37,514 bases of DNA. Origin: an uncultured Chloroflexota bacterium. GTDB taxonomy: Bacteria; Chloroflexota; Limnocylindria; Limnocylindrales; CSP1-4. Each line of letters begins with the position of its first letter. Position 1 is the first letter of the stretch. Location of the stretch: NCBI GenBank assembly GCA_903930745.1, contig CAIYZX010000150.1, forward strand, positions 1 to 37,514, read 5' to 3'. The notes under the pieces were generated by a model, which worked only from the letters and a program-made list of their open reading frames with translations, was not told where the DNA came from and made no database searches. This document shows, one piece after another, positions 29,948 through 37,514 of this stretch. Made by a program: the position numbers and the translations under genes.

Positions 29948-32125
29948 TCACCGACGGCCCGGACGACCCTTCCTGGGCTTCTGGTGGCCCGGCCTGCCAT
30001 GCCGCCGAGCGGCGCCGGGCAGGCCCGGTGCGGACGGGGCGTGCCCATCGGACGGCGTGGCCCCGGGTGCGCGCAGCTGGTCCACCAGGGGCGCGGCATC
30101 GGCATCGTCGAGGGCGGCCCAGCTCACCGGATGCTCGATGCCTGCAACGCGCGCGCCCGCATCGAGGAGACCCGCCCAGAACGCCCAGCCCGGAGCCTGG
30201 GCCTCACGCCATGACTCCGGATCGATCGGCACCACGCCGGCCAGGCTCCGGTGGAACAGCTCTGTCCCGAAGGTCAGGACGCCGTCCGGGTTGGGCGGCC
30301 AGGCGCCAAGGGCGACCCTCGCCTGCGACCCGGCATGGATGATCGCCTGCCCGTAGACGAGCTCCAGGCCGTGCTCGGTGGCGACCTCCAGCAGGGTGGC
30401 CACGTGGTCGGGCTCGAAGGCCACCTCGGGCGAGAGGGGTGCGATCCACGCACCCGTGGCCGCCGTGATCCCGGCCGCGACCAGGCTGGCCGTGGCGGCC
30501 CAGCGGTCCGCCGTCTCGTCTCCGCGGGCGGCTGGGAGCGTGGCCGGGACGACCCGGACACCGGGGGCGCGGGCGATGGCCTCGAAGGCGGCCAGCCGGC
30601 CGGGCTCCGCGACCAGCAGGACCTCCAGCGGCCGGTACGTGCCTGCCAGGGCGGATTCCACGGCCCGTCGGACCAGCGCATCCGGGTCGTCCCACACCGG
30701 GACGATGACGGTGACGAGCGGCGCCTGGGCGTCCTGGGGAGGCCAGCAGGTGGCACCGCCGCCGCGCAGGCCGGCGAGCACGTCCGCGGCCCGCGCCGCC
30801 ACCGTGCGTGCCGCGCGGCGGTGGGCGAGCGACGCGGCAGCCTCCGCGTGGACGGCACCCGCATCCGGCAGGCCACCGAGCCCGTGCACGCGACCGTCGA
30901 CCGCGCGGCCGGCATGCTCCGCCGCCCATCGGTAGGCGTCCGCCCATTCCGGGGCGCGCGCCGCCACGGAGTACTCGGCCAGGACCCGCTCGCGCGCTCG
31001 TCCGGCGATCTCCTCGCGCAGGTCACGCGAGGCCACCAGGCGCTCAAGCGCGGTGTGCCAGTCCTGCGTCGTCTCCGCGAGCAGACCGTCCACGCCGTCG
31101 CGGATCGCGTCGAACGGACCGCCGTCCGGCATGCGGGTGGCAACGGTGGCGGCGCCGGCCATGGAGTACTCCAGCCAGTGGAGCTCGGACTTCGCCTGGT
31201 CGAAGACGTCGCCCACGAGGGGGGCGAGACCGATGTGGGGCCGGGCGGTCGCGAGGCTGCGGGCGAAGGCCGAGGCCCCCTCGACGAACGGTCCCACCTC
31301 GTCCATGATCGCGATCACCGGCTCCGCCGGCCCACCGGCAGGGGCGTTCAGCGCGCCCAGCCACACCCTGCGTGAACCCGGGTGCCGGGCGGCGACCGCG
31401 TCCACGGCCGGCCGGCAGACGTCGTAGTCGCGCATACGGTTGGGCTTGGCGTAGTAGAGCATCCGTGGATCGCCCTCCACGGGCGGCGCCCCGGGCTCCA
31501 CCGTGTACCAGGCGGGCTGGACGGCATTGCGGACCACCCGGATGGCGTCGTTGTAGCCCCTGAACCGGCTCGCGAGGACGGGGGTCGTCACCGTCACGAG
31601 GTCCGCCCGGCGGAGCATCCGCTCCACCACCTCCACCTCGGCGGCAAGGCGGAGAGAGACTCCGTTCCACGCCTGGACGCGCAGCAGATCGTCGTCCGTC
31701 TCATAGACCATGGCCCGGCCGCGCAGCAGCTCCGGGTACTCCTCCAGGGCCTTGAAGAGTGGCCGGACGAGGCGTTCCGGCTGGTTGACCCGGTGGCCCG
31801 TGCCGCGTGCATGCCGGTCAAGGTCCGCCTGGTGCTCGCTGACCAGCGCGCAGTCACGGCACGACCAGCGCGTCACGTAGAAGCGCCGGAAGACCAGGAC
31901 GTCCGCCCAGTCCAGGTCCGAGCGATCCAGCACCGTGTCCGCCCCGGAGATCGCCTCCTCGGCGGACGCGTCCGGACCCGCGGTGGTGCCCAGGCGGTAG
32001 TTGGTCCACGCTCGCAGCTCCACGCCGTGGGCGGCAAGGGCCTCACGGTGCATCCCAAACCGGTAGATGTCGCAGGGGCCGTCGTCCATGGACCCGAAGA
32101 CGAGGACGCGCAGGGTGTCGGTCAT
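29948..32125 (-). CDS. Two-domain glycosyltransferase with zinc-finger-like insert
   Basis: 725 residues. Residues about 1-400 are a GT-B (GT4-like) transferase; ELHWLEYSMAGAATVATRMP (315-333) and DGVDGLLAE (343-351) form the donor-binding part. Between them and the N-terminal fold, C89, C92, H105 and H111 have exact C2H2 zinc-finger spacing (C-x2-C-x12-H-x5-H, with Leu at the usual place). Residues about 468-690 resemble a GT2 domain (PLVTVIVPVWDDPDALVRRA), but the DxD metal site is replaced by SPE in IAPLSPEVAF, so this half may be inactive or bind only. The last 25 residues are strongly basic. It is the last gene of the glycan operon, 160 bases before flagellin, so transfer of sugar to flagellin is a reasonable inference. 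Confidence 0.85.
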   Translation of the reverse strand: MTDTLRVLVFGSMDDGPCDIYRFGMHREALAAHGVELRAWTNYRLGTTAGPDASAEEAISGADTVLDRSDLDWADVLVFRRFYVTRWSCRDCALVSEHQADLDRHARGTGHRVNQPERLVRPLFKALEEYPELLRGRAMVYETDDDLLRVQAWNGVSLRLAAEVEVVERMLRRADLVTVTTPVLASRFRGYNDAIRVVRNAVQPAWYTVEPGAPPVEGDPRMLYYAKPNRMRDYDVCRPAVDAVAARHPGSRRVWLGALNAPAGGPAEPVIAIMDEVGPFVEGASAFARSLATARPHIGLAPLVGDVFDQAKSELHWLEYSMAGAATVATRMPDGGPFDAIRDGVDGLLAETTQDWHTALERLVASRDLREEIAGRARERVLAEYSVAARAPEWADAYRWAAEHAGRAVDGRVHGLGGLPDAGAVHAEAAASLAHRRAARTVAARAADVLAGLRGGGATCWPPQDAQAPLVTVIVPVWDDPDALVRRAVESALAGTYRPLEVLLVAEPGRLAAFEAIARAPGVRVVPATLPAARGDETADRWAATASLVAAGITAATGAWIAPLSPEVAFEPDHVATLLEVATEHGLELVYGQAIIHAGSQARVALGAWPPNPDGVLTFGTELFHRSLAGVVPIDPESWREAQAPGWAFWAGLLDAGARVAGIEHPVSWAALDDADAAPLVDQLRAPGATPSDGHAPSAPGLPGAARRHGRPGHQKPRKGRPGRR

Positions 32126-32129
32126 GGCG

Positions 32130-33515
32130 TCAGGATGGCACCGGTGCCGGGTCCGCCGCGCCGGCGTTCAGCAGGGCGACGTGGCGGAGCACCGGGTGGA
32201 TGACGTACCAGGTCCGCGCAGGCCCGTCCTGGGGCCGGCCCACGATCGCGCGCCCGCCGGCCTCCGCGACCAGCACGTCGCGCAGGAGCGCGGCGCGCAT
32301 CCACGGGTCGAAGGCGTGGTCAAGGGCGACCGGGTCCGCGGGCGGATCGAACTCGCGCTCTGCGACGACCTGGCCCGTGTCGATCCCGGCGTCCAGGAGG
32401 AGCGCCGTGGCCGTGAGCCGGCCCTCCTCCAGCAGCTGGTAGTACATGGGCGTGCTGCCCCGGTGGCCAGGGAGACGGCCCGGGTGCACGTGCAGGTAGC
32501 GCAGACCCTCGACCCGGAAGAAGGACGGGGCGAGGAGAATGCCCGCGGGCGGCGCGATCACGACCGTCGCGGGCGCGACGGCGGCGAGCGCCGCCACCAC
32601 CTCGGGGGCGTCCAGGCGAGGCACGTCCAGCGCGGTCGCCGGGATCCGCCGCCCGCGCAGCGCGTCCGCGAGGGGCGTGATGTTGTCGAAGAGCGGGGTG
32701 GGCACGCGGCCGGCCCCAGGCAGTGCCGCCCCCTCCAGGGCGACGAGGACAACCGAGTCCGGGGCGCAGCCGGCGGCGGACAGCAGGTCCAGGTACGCGC
32801 GGGCGCGCGCCGTGTCCGCGGCCAGCATCACCACCCGGCGGCGTTCGGCGGCTGCGGAGCCGGCGGACGCGGGCGGCGCAGCCCAGGTGGGGCCCACTGG
32901 CGGCCCGGACGGAACGGGCAACGGCCTCGACGCCAGCTGCGCCACCATGCGAAGCTCCGCCTCCAGCGCATCCGCCGCGACGCCGGCGACCTGCCCTCGA
33001 AGCGACCCGGGCGCCGCCGTGGCGAGGTGGGTGACGATGTCCCCGGCCTTGAGCAGCGTGGACAGGAGACCCGCATCGGGCGCATCCGCTCCGAGCGCCG
33101 CCTCCCGGGCCAGGAAGGCTGCCAGCCAGGCGTACGCCTGTGGGGAGGCCTCGTCGTCCGAGGCAGGGCGCAGCTCGGCCGTGTAGGCCGCGCGGAGACG
33201 GCGGGCGACCTCCAGCTTGCGCACCAGGACGTCGCGCCAGGCCTCGGCCGTCGCCCGGGTGACGGTCCCCTCCGCCAGGGCGCGCACGACGGTGCCGGTC
33301 GCCACCGGTCCTTGGCCCGGCGCCGGGAGCGTCGCGGGAGCCCCACCCGGCTCCGTGAGCGCCGGCGCCTCCGCGTCCTCGGCGGCCAGCAGGCGCTCGA
33401 TGGCGCGCGTCCGCGCCGCGCGGTACGCCTCCAGGAAGGCTCGTCCGCCGAACGGCGTGTAGAAGTACCGGCCCTGCACCGGCCGCGGATCCTCCTCCGC
33501 GTAGACGTACCTCAC
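32130..33515 (-). CDS. Formyltransferase-fold protein with unknown N-terminal domain
   Basis: 461 residues, GTG start overlapping the APS-kinase-like gene (GTGA). Residues about 226-420 resemble the catalytic domain of 10-formyl-tetrahydrofolate-dependent formyltransferases (Fmt, ArnA, sugar N-formyltransferases): LRYLHVHPGRLPGHRGSTPM (338-357) and ALLLDAGIDTGQVV (371-384). Of the N-H-D catalytic triad, H344 and D379 are present, but the Asn position reads His (H342). Residues 1-225 are helical and Ala-rich and not recognised. In this cassette it may formylate an amino sugar; an altered reaction is possible because of the Asn change. Four bases separate it from the glycosyltransferase. Confidence 0.75.
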   Translation of the reverse strand: MRYVYAEEDPRPVQGRYFYTPFGGRAFLEAYRAARTRAIERLLAAEDAEAPALTEPGGAPATLPAPGQGPVATGTVVRALAEGTVTRATAEAWRDVLVRKLEVARRLRAAYTAELRPASDDEASPQAYAWLAAFLAREAALGADAPDAGLLSTLLKAGDIVTHLATAAPGSLRGQVAGVAADALEAELRMVAQLASRPLPVPSGPPVGPTWAAPPASAGSAAAERRRVVMLAADTARARAYLDLLSAAGCAPDSVVLVALEGAALPGAGRVPTPLFDNITPLADALRGRRIPATALDVPRLDAPEVVAALAAVAPATVVIAPPAGILLAPSFFRVEGLRYLHVHPGRLPGHRGSTPMYYQLLEEGRLTATALLLDAGIDTGQVVAEREFDPPADPVALDHAFDPWMRAALLRDVLVAEAGGRAIVGRPQDGPARTWYVIHPVLRHVALLNAGAADPAPVPS

Positions 33516-34051
33516 GGCGACGGCTCTCGTGGGGTCTGCGCGGACCGGGGGGCCATCAACGCCACCACCCGGTCCACCTGTCGTTCGAGCGCCTCCACGG
33601 CGTGGTCCGCGCCCAGCACGAGATCGGGCGCCGCGGGCCGTGGGAACGGGATGTCAACGCCCACCACGTCCTGGATGCGGCCCGCCCGAGCCCCGGAGTA
33701 CAGCCCCTTCTGGTCGCGTGCCTCCAGGACCTCCCAGGGCACGTCCAGGAAGACCTCCGCGTAACGTCCGAACTCCCTGCGGTTCTGGGCGAGACGCTCG
33801 GGATCGATCGCCAGGACGCAGGCCACGACCTCCACCCCCTGGTCCTCCAGCAGCCGGCAGAGTCCGGCGATCCGGCTGCCGTTCCGCATCCGGTCCGCCA
33901 GGCCGTGCCCAAGATCGTTGCCGAAGACCGTCCGCACGGCGTCGCCGTCCAGCAGCACCACGGTCCTCCCGTCGCGGCGCAGACGATCCACCACCGCGCG
34001 TCCCAGGGTGCTCTTGCCCGATCCCGCCAGGCCCACGATCCAGGTGATCAC
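33512..34051 (-). CDS. APS-kinase-like nucleotide kinase (possible CDP-phosphoramidate kinase)
   Basis: 179 residues, GTG start at 34051 overlapping the nucleotidyltransferase stop (GTGA). Walker A GLAGSGKS at 7-14, DGDAVR at 35-40, FGNDLGHGLADRMRN at 43-57 and RDQKGLYSGARAGRIQDVVG at 112-131 are all features of the CysC (adenylylsulfate kinase) family. No ATP sulfurylase or other sulfate-activation gene is nearby. In Campylobacter jejuni a CysC homologue, Cj1415, phosphorylates the ribose 3'-OH of CDP-phosphoramidate, and this gene sits next to homologues of the two preceding enzymes in that pathway. A role in sulfate activation cannot be excluded from sequence alone. Confidence 0.82.
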   Translation of the reverse strand: MITWIVGLAGSGKSTLGRAVVDRLRRDGRTVVLLDGDAVRTVFGNDLGHGLADRMRNGSRIAGLCRLLEDQGVEVVACVLAIDPERLAQNRREFGRYAEVFLDVPWEVLEARDQKGLYSGARAGRIQDVVGVDIPFPRPAAPDLVLGADHAVEALERQVDRVVALMAPRSAQTPREPSP

Positions 34052-34845
34052 GCACCGGCCTCCGGTTCCGCCCCACGGGCGGCGGACGGGCGCTCCGCCC
34101 AGCGCTCCTCGGCGACCGGGATGTCCTCCGGCCGGTCGATCTCCACCCAGCCCGCGCGGAACGTGACGGCATGCACCATCCCGCGACCAGCCAGCACGTC
34201 GAGGACGTCCGTCATGTAGAGCGCACGCAGGCTCGGCCGCCGGCCGAGCACCGTTCGACCCGCCGCCGCGTCGTCCCTGGCCTCGGCGAAGACGTCGCGC
34301 AGGGCCTGGACCCCGGCCCCCTCGAATGCCACGAGGCCGATGTACTGGCCCTGGACCTCGTCCATGGATGCCGGGCGACCGCCCAGCGTCTCGATCCGCC
34401 CGTCCGGGAGCAGCCGCATCGTCTCCGTGTCCGCCAGCGGATCCTCCGAGCGGGCCTCCCAGTAGGGGCGCCACGCGAGGTCCACGGCGCACCGGACGGG
34501 TCCGGCGCCGTCCAGCACGGCCCGCAGGATGGACGGGTCGTACGCGATGTCCCCGTAGCTCATCACGAAGCCGGCACCGAACTCCTCGGCCGCGCAGAAG
34601 AGGGTCTGGACCATGTTGGTGGAGGCATAGGCCGGGTTCTCCAGCAGCCGCACATCGAACCCCGCGAGGTGGGCGATGCCGTGGCCGCCCACCACCACGA
34701 CGTCGCGGATCCCGCAGCTCGCGGCCGCCTCCAGCGTCCAGGCGAGGAGTGGCCGCCCGGCAAGCGGGACGAGGGCCTTGGGGCGATCGGCGGTGAGCGC
34801 GCCAAGGCGTGTCCCCTGCCCCGCCGCAAGCACGACCAGGCGCAT
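34048..34845 (-). CDS. Nucleotidyltransferase (possible phosphoglutamine cytidylyltransferase)
   Basis: 265 residues from the ATG at 34845; a longer open frame upstream overlaps the kinase gene and is not coding. MRLVVLAAGQGTRLGALTAD with RPKALVPLAGRPLL is the nucleotidyltransferase signature (G-x-G-T-R and K23). ENPAYASTNMVQTLFCA (69-85) and SYGDIAYDP (96-104, metal-binding D99) are shared with choline-phosphate and similar cytidylyltransferases of surface-glycan clusters. Near the C-terminus GWVEIDRPEDIPVAEERW closes the domain. In C. jejuni, Cj1416 of this family makes CDP-L-glutamine from phosphoglutamine and CTP. The flanking kinase genes make that the favoured function, with an ordinary sugar- or choline-phosphate substrate as the alternative. 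Confidence 0.82.
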   Translation of the reverse strand: MRLVVLAAGQGTRLGALTADRPKALVPLAGRPLLAWTLEAAASCGIRDVVVVGGHGIAHLAGFDVRLLENPAYASTNMVQTLFCAAEEFGAGFVMSYGDIAYDPSILRAVLDGAGPVRCAVDLAWRPYWEARSEDPLADTETMRLLPDGRIETLGGRPASMDEVQGQYIGLVAFEGAGVQALRDVFAEARDDAAAGRTVLGRRPSLRALYMTDVLDVLAGRGMVHAVTFRAGWVEIDRPEDIPVAEERWAERPSAARGAEPEAGA

Positions 34846-34847
34846 GG

Positions 34848-37514
34848 TCAGGGGACCGCCGGCGCCGGGCGGACACGCCCGTTGCCGCAGTCGAGGTCCA
34901 CGGCCGGAGCGCCCGCGAGCGTCTCGTAGATCGCGGCACCGCAGCCGATGGCGGCCGGCAGGTTGAACTCCGCGGCGCGGATCGCCATGTGGGAGCCCAT
35001 GCCGCCGTATTCCGTGACCAGCCCGGCGATGCGGTGGCTGAAGATCCAGTCGTACCCGGGGTCGGCTGCGCGGATCAGCACGATCGCGCCGTCGAGATCC
35101 GGACGGCCGACGGCCTCGTCCAGGGCCACAGCCGGCGCCACGACGCGGGCGGACGTGACGAAGTTCGGCCTGCCGCGTCCCTGCCGGAACGCAAGGACCT
35201 CGTCCGGGCCGCGGATCAGGTCCGGCAGGCGGATCGCCGACGTGAGGGCCGCCTGCTTGCGCTGCTGGCCCGCCGTCCGCCGGAGCCTGGCCGTGGTCGC
35301 ACCGGTCAGGCTGTCCGTCGCGAAGAGCAGGATCTCGTCGACGTGGAGGAACGAGAGGTCGTCGCGCGTCAGGCCGATGGCGTCGCCAAAGCCCGCACAC
35401 GTCTCCAGGACCAGGTCAAGGTCCTTCATGAACTCGAACTTGGCCTGCTCGCGCGCGGCGATGGCGGCCCGGATGAACGCCAGGAGCCCGGCGGCATCGC
35501 CCGGCAGCCCGGCCTCCGCGAGGAGCCCGCCGATCGCCTCCGCCGCTCCTGCGAAGACACCGGCGGCCATAGCGGCCGTGGCCGCCGGCTCGGGCGCCTC
35601 GCCAACGCGCGCACCCGCGGAGCCGAGGACCCGGTCAAGCGACGCCGCGTAGTTGGGTGCCGTGATCTCGTACGAGTTGGAGCGCAGGTGGCCGAAGCGC
35701 CCGACGAACCGCGCGGTGGACTCCGGGGTTCCGTCCACGGCGGCGATCGCAGAGGCCGTCTCCGCCGCCACCGTGGGGATGGAGCGCAGGACCAGGGCGG
35801 CGTCCGCCTCCGAGATGGCACCCCTGGCAACGAGCGAGCGGAGCAGCGCCATGGCGATGAAGGCCTGCCGGGCGAGGACCGCGAACGGCTCCACCCCGTG
35901 GTGGAGGCATCGCTCAAGGTGATCGCGCAGGGCACGACCCATCGCCGGGGCCCCTGCGGGCGGCAGCGCGAGCGCCGTGGCCCGGCGGGCGGCCAGCCGG
36001 TCAAGGGCGCCGAGCTCCGCGACGACAGACCCGTCCCCGCCTGCCAGGACGCGCGCGGTGATCTCACGCAGGCCGTCCAGGAACCGGCGGATGGCGTCCT
36101 CGTCCAGCCCGGCAGCGCGCATCCGTGCTGCATGATCCGGCCAGTCGAAGGCGAGGCACGTGGGCGTGATCTCGAACTCGATCTTGTCGTGGAGGTGCGG
36201 GTTGGCCGCGATCCGGTCCAGGCAGGCGTCGATCCACGCCGCGGCCGTGCCCTCGTCCAGCGACGAGGGCAGGAACGACGCAAGCGAGGCGCGGACGTCC
36301 ACGTACGGGCGGCCGGCCACCGACAGGATCAGGGGCTCCGGCTCCAGGTCCCGGTAGCCCATCCGGGCACGGGCATGGGCCCAGGCCCGGTCGCCCACCA
36401 GCCGCTGATAGAGGGAGAGGGCCAGCGGACGCGGCGCGGCGCCGATCATCTCGGCGGGGTTCCAGTCCGGCATGTTGCCAAGGAGCGAGCGGCGGCCGGG
36501 CACGCCGGCGCGCGGGCCGGTGCGCTCCGCGACGAACTCGCGCGCGCAGCCGACCAGCAGCAGCAGGTCCTCGTCGGCGACGGACCGCTCCTTCGCGGGC
36601 TGTGCGGCCACCAGCGGGCGGACCTGGAAGAGATAGATGGTCCCATCGGCCGCCAGGCCGAACTCGATGTCCAGCGCGTCGAGGTAGGCCAGCGAGATGA
36701 GCTCGCGGCCCAGGTCCAGCAGCCGGTCCACGTCCGGGTCGCCCTGCGTGCCCGCGACGGACCACGAGGCGTAGACGGTCTCCAGCTCCCCGTCCGCGCC
36801 GGACGTGACCACGTCGGACCTCCCGGACGTGCGGTCCATCGTCAGCACGAAGTACGGGGCGCCGGTTGCGAGGTCGCGGGTGAACAGCACGCCGTTGCCC
36901 GCGAGGTCCGCAACGTGCGGCTGGACCAGGATCTCGTCGAGGGGGTTGGGGTCCCGCCCGTCGATGGCATAGCTGGCCACCACCCGCCCGACGGCGGCGG
37001 CGAAGGCGCCGGCCTGCGAGAGCGGGACGTCCAGCACGGAGTCGAAGTAGCCGGCCGCGGACGTGGTGGCCGCGTCCTCGGATACCGTGCTGCTGCGGAC
37101 AACCACGGACGGCACCGTGGGAAAGGCCGCCCGGACGGCCGCCTCCACCGCCGCCGGGTCTGCCGCCCAGTCCGCGACCGTGCACCGGACCTGGTCCAGG
37201 ACCACGGCCCGCCGCGTGAGGGCGGCGATGCCGGCCAGCGTGCGGGCCTTGCCCCGGAAGATGGTGCCCACGAGGGCGGCCTGGTCGCCCACGGGCGCGG
37301 CGAGGTTGGTGAGGTCGATGCGCGCGATGTCGCCCAGGGATGCCACCAGGGCGTCGAGACCGGCGGACGGATCCGCCGCCACGAGCGAGCCTGCCACCGC
37401 AAGGACGGCGTCGAGCCGGTCCGCGGGGATGACGAGGCTTCCCGCGAAGACCGCGCCGCCGCCGTCCGGGAAGCGGACGCCCGCCCGGATCCCGGTGCCC
37501 GCCAGGAGCCGCTC
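34848..37514 (-). CDS. PEP-synthase-like ATP-dependent kinase, L-glutamine kinase candidate (5' end cut)
   Basis: At least 888 residues; the frame is open to the right edge, so the true start is outside. A GTG at 37397 is in frame, but the 39 codons before it read as continuous protein. The PEP/pyruvate-binding (ATP-grasp-like) domain includes VVVRSSTVSEDAATTSAAGY and ends with LFQVRPLVAAQ. A large helical middle follows. Near the C-terminus the swivelling phospho-histidine domain reads WIFSHRIAGLVTEYGG and then MGSHMAIRAAEFNLPAAIGC, with the histidine codon at 34989-34991. The same domain plan is known from PEP synthase and from Cj1418, an L-glutamine kinase that phosphorylates the amide nitrogen of glutamine. 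Two bases separate it from the nucleotidyltransferase. Its glycan-cluster setting argues against a role in central metabolism. Confidence 0.85.
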   Translation of the reverse strand, partial: ERLLAGTGIRAGVRFPDGGGAVFAGSLVIPADRLDAVLAVAGSLVAADPSAGLDALVASLGDIARIDLTNLAAPVGDQAALVGTIFRGKARTLAGIAALTRRAVVLDQVRCTVADWAADPAAVEAAVRAAFPTVPSVVVRSSTVSEDAATTSAAGYFDSVLDVPLSQAGAFAAAVGRVVASYAIDGRDPNPLDEILVQPHVADLAGNGVLFTRDLATGAPYFVLTMDRTSGRSDVVTSGADGELETVYASWSVAGTQGDPDVDRLLDLGRELISLAYLDALDIEFGLAADGTIYLFQVRPLVAAQPAKERSVADEDLLLLVGCAREFVAERTGPRAGVPGRRSLLGNMPDWNPAEMIGAAPRPLALSLYQRLVGDRAWAHARARMGYRDLEPEPLILSVAGRPYVDVRASLASFLPSSLDEGTAAAWIDACLDRIAANPHLHDKIEFEITPTCLAFDWPDHAARMRAAGLDEDAIRRFLDGLREITARVLAGGDGSVVAELGALDRLAARRATALALPPAGAPAMGRALRDHLERCLHHGVEPFAVLARQAFIAMALLRSLVARGAISEADAALVLRSIPTVAAETASAIAAVDGTPESTARFVGRFGHLRSNSYEITAPNYAASLDRVLGSAGARVGEAPEPAATAAMAAGVFAGAAEAIGGLLAEAGLPGDAAGLLAFIRAAIAAREQAKFEFMKDLDLVLETCAGFGDAIGLTRDDLSFLHVDEILLFATDSLTGATTARLRRTAGQQRKQAALTSAIRLPDLIRGPDEVLAFRQGRGRPNFVTSARVVAPAVALDEAVGRPDLDGAIVLIRAADPGYDWIFSHRIAGLVTEYGGMGSHMAIRAAEFNLPAAIGCGAAIYETLAGAPAVDLDCGNGRVRPAPAVP

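Noticed and set aside
33512..34051. Plain sulfate-activation APS kinase (cysC)
   Set aside because: No sulfurylase or sulfate-reduction gene is nearby and both upstream genes match the phosphoramidate pathway; kept only as an alternative.
1..37514. Insertion sequences, phage genes, tRNA or rRNA genes
   Set aside because: No transposase or integrase motif, no cloverleaf-like sequence and no rRNA segment was noticed on either strand.

Overview
The window comes from a very GC-rich bacterium and is almost entirely flagellar, chemotaxis and surface-glycan genes. The organism is not certain. Ser/Ala/Pro linkers of the SASPDPSASAAPS type in FliF, the absence of any outer-membrane ring gene here, the CheC/CheD/CheX type of chemotaxis system and tight ATGA/GTGA gene overlaps fit a flagellated Chloroflexota (Limnocylindria-like) or less likely an Actinomycetota. 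This is inference from style, not from a marker gene.

Layout. (1) Positions 1-9244, minus strand: a basal-body/export operon read flgC-fliE-fliF-fliG-fliH-fliI-fliJ-(M23 + transglycosylase wall hydrolase)-flgB-fliK-like, the last gene cut by the left edge. (2) 9464-11400, plus: a NarL-type two-component pair whose kinase has a cysteine-bearing N-terminal domain. (3) 11522-11965, plus: flaG. (4) 12202-14929, plus: cheC-like, cheD, cheY, cheB. (5) 14989-21196, minus: a three-gene signalling operon: a receiver-GGDEF protein whose active sites have decayed, a 1494-residue hybrid histidine kinase with CHASE3-like sensor, PAS repeats, two receivers and Hpt, and a receiver with a C-terminal helical domain resembling an Hpt without its histidine. 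(6) 21451-26138, plus: cheW, cheX, cheA, cheR. (7) 26278-29788, minus: flagellin, fliS, a small unknown gene and fliD. (8) 29948-37514, minus: a five-gene glycan cassette upstream of flagellin: a PEP-synthase-like kinase (cut by the right edge), a sugar/CTP-type nucleotidyltransferase, an APS-kinase-like protein, a formyltransferase-fold protein and a two-domain glycosyltransferase.

How the parts fit. Sets 1, 3 and 7 build the rod, motor, export gate ATPase, filament and cap. Sets 4 and 6 form one chemotaxis pathway split over two operons. Set 5 looks like a separate multistep phosphorelay. The order kinase-nucleotidyltransferase-APS-kinase-like in set 8 matches three of the four cytosolic enzymes known from Campylobacter jejuni capsule phosphoramidate synthesis (Cj1418, Cj1416, Cj1415). 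I infer that this organism may put a phosphoramidate group on a flagellar or surface glycan, which is the most interesting lead in the window.

Promoter reading suggests sigma-28-type elements in front of flagellin and flaG (TCAAG, 12 bases, CCGA core) and the same ACCGATACC -10 element in front of cheC. GC-rich dyads (GGGGCATCCCC, AGGG-N5-CCCT) recur in the control regions of flgC, flagellin, cheC and cheW. No rRNA, tRNA, CRISPR array, insertion sequence, chemoreceptor, motor stator gene or fliA was found in the window.
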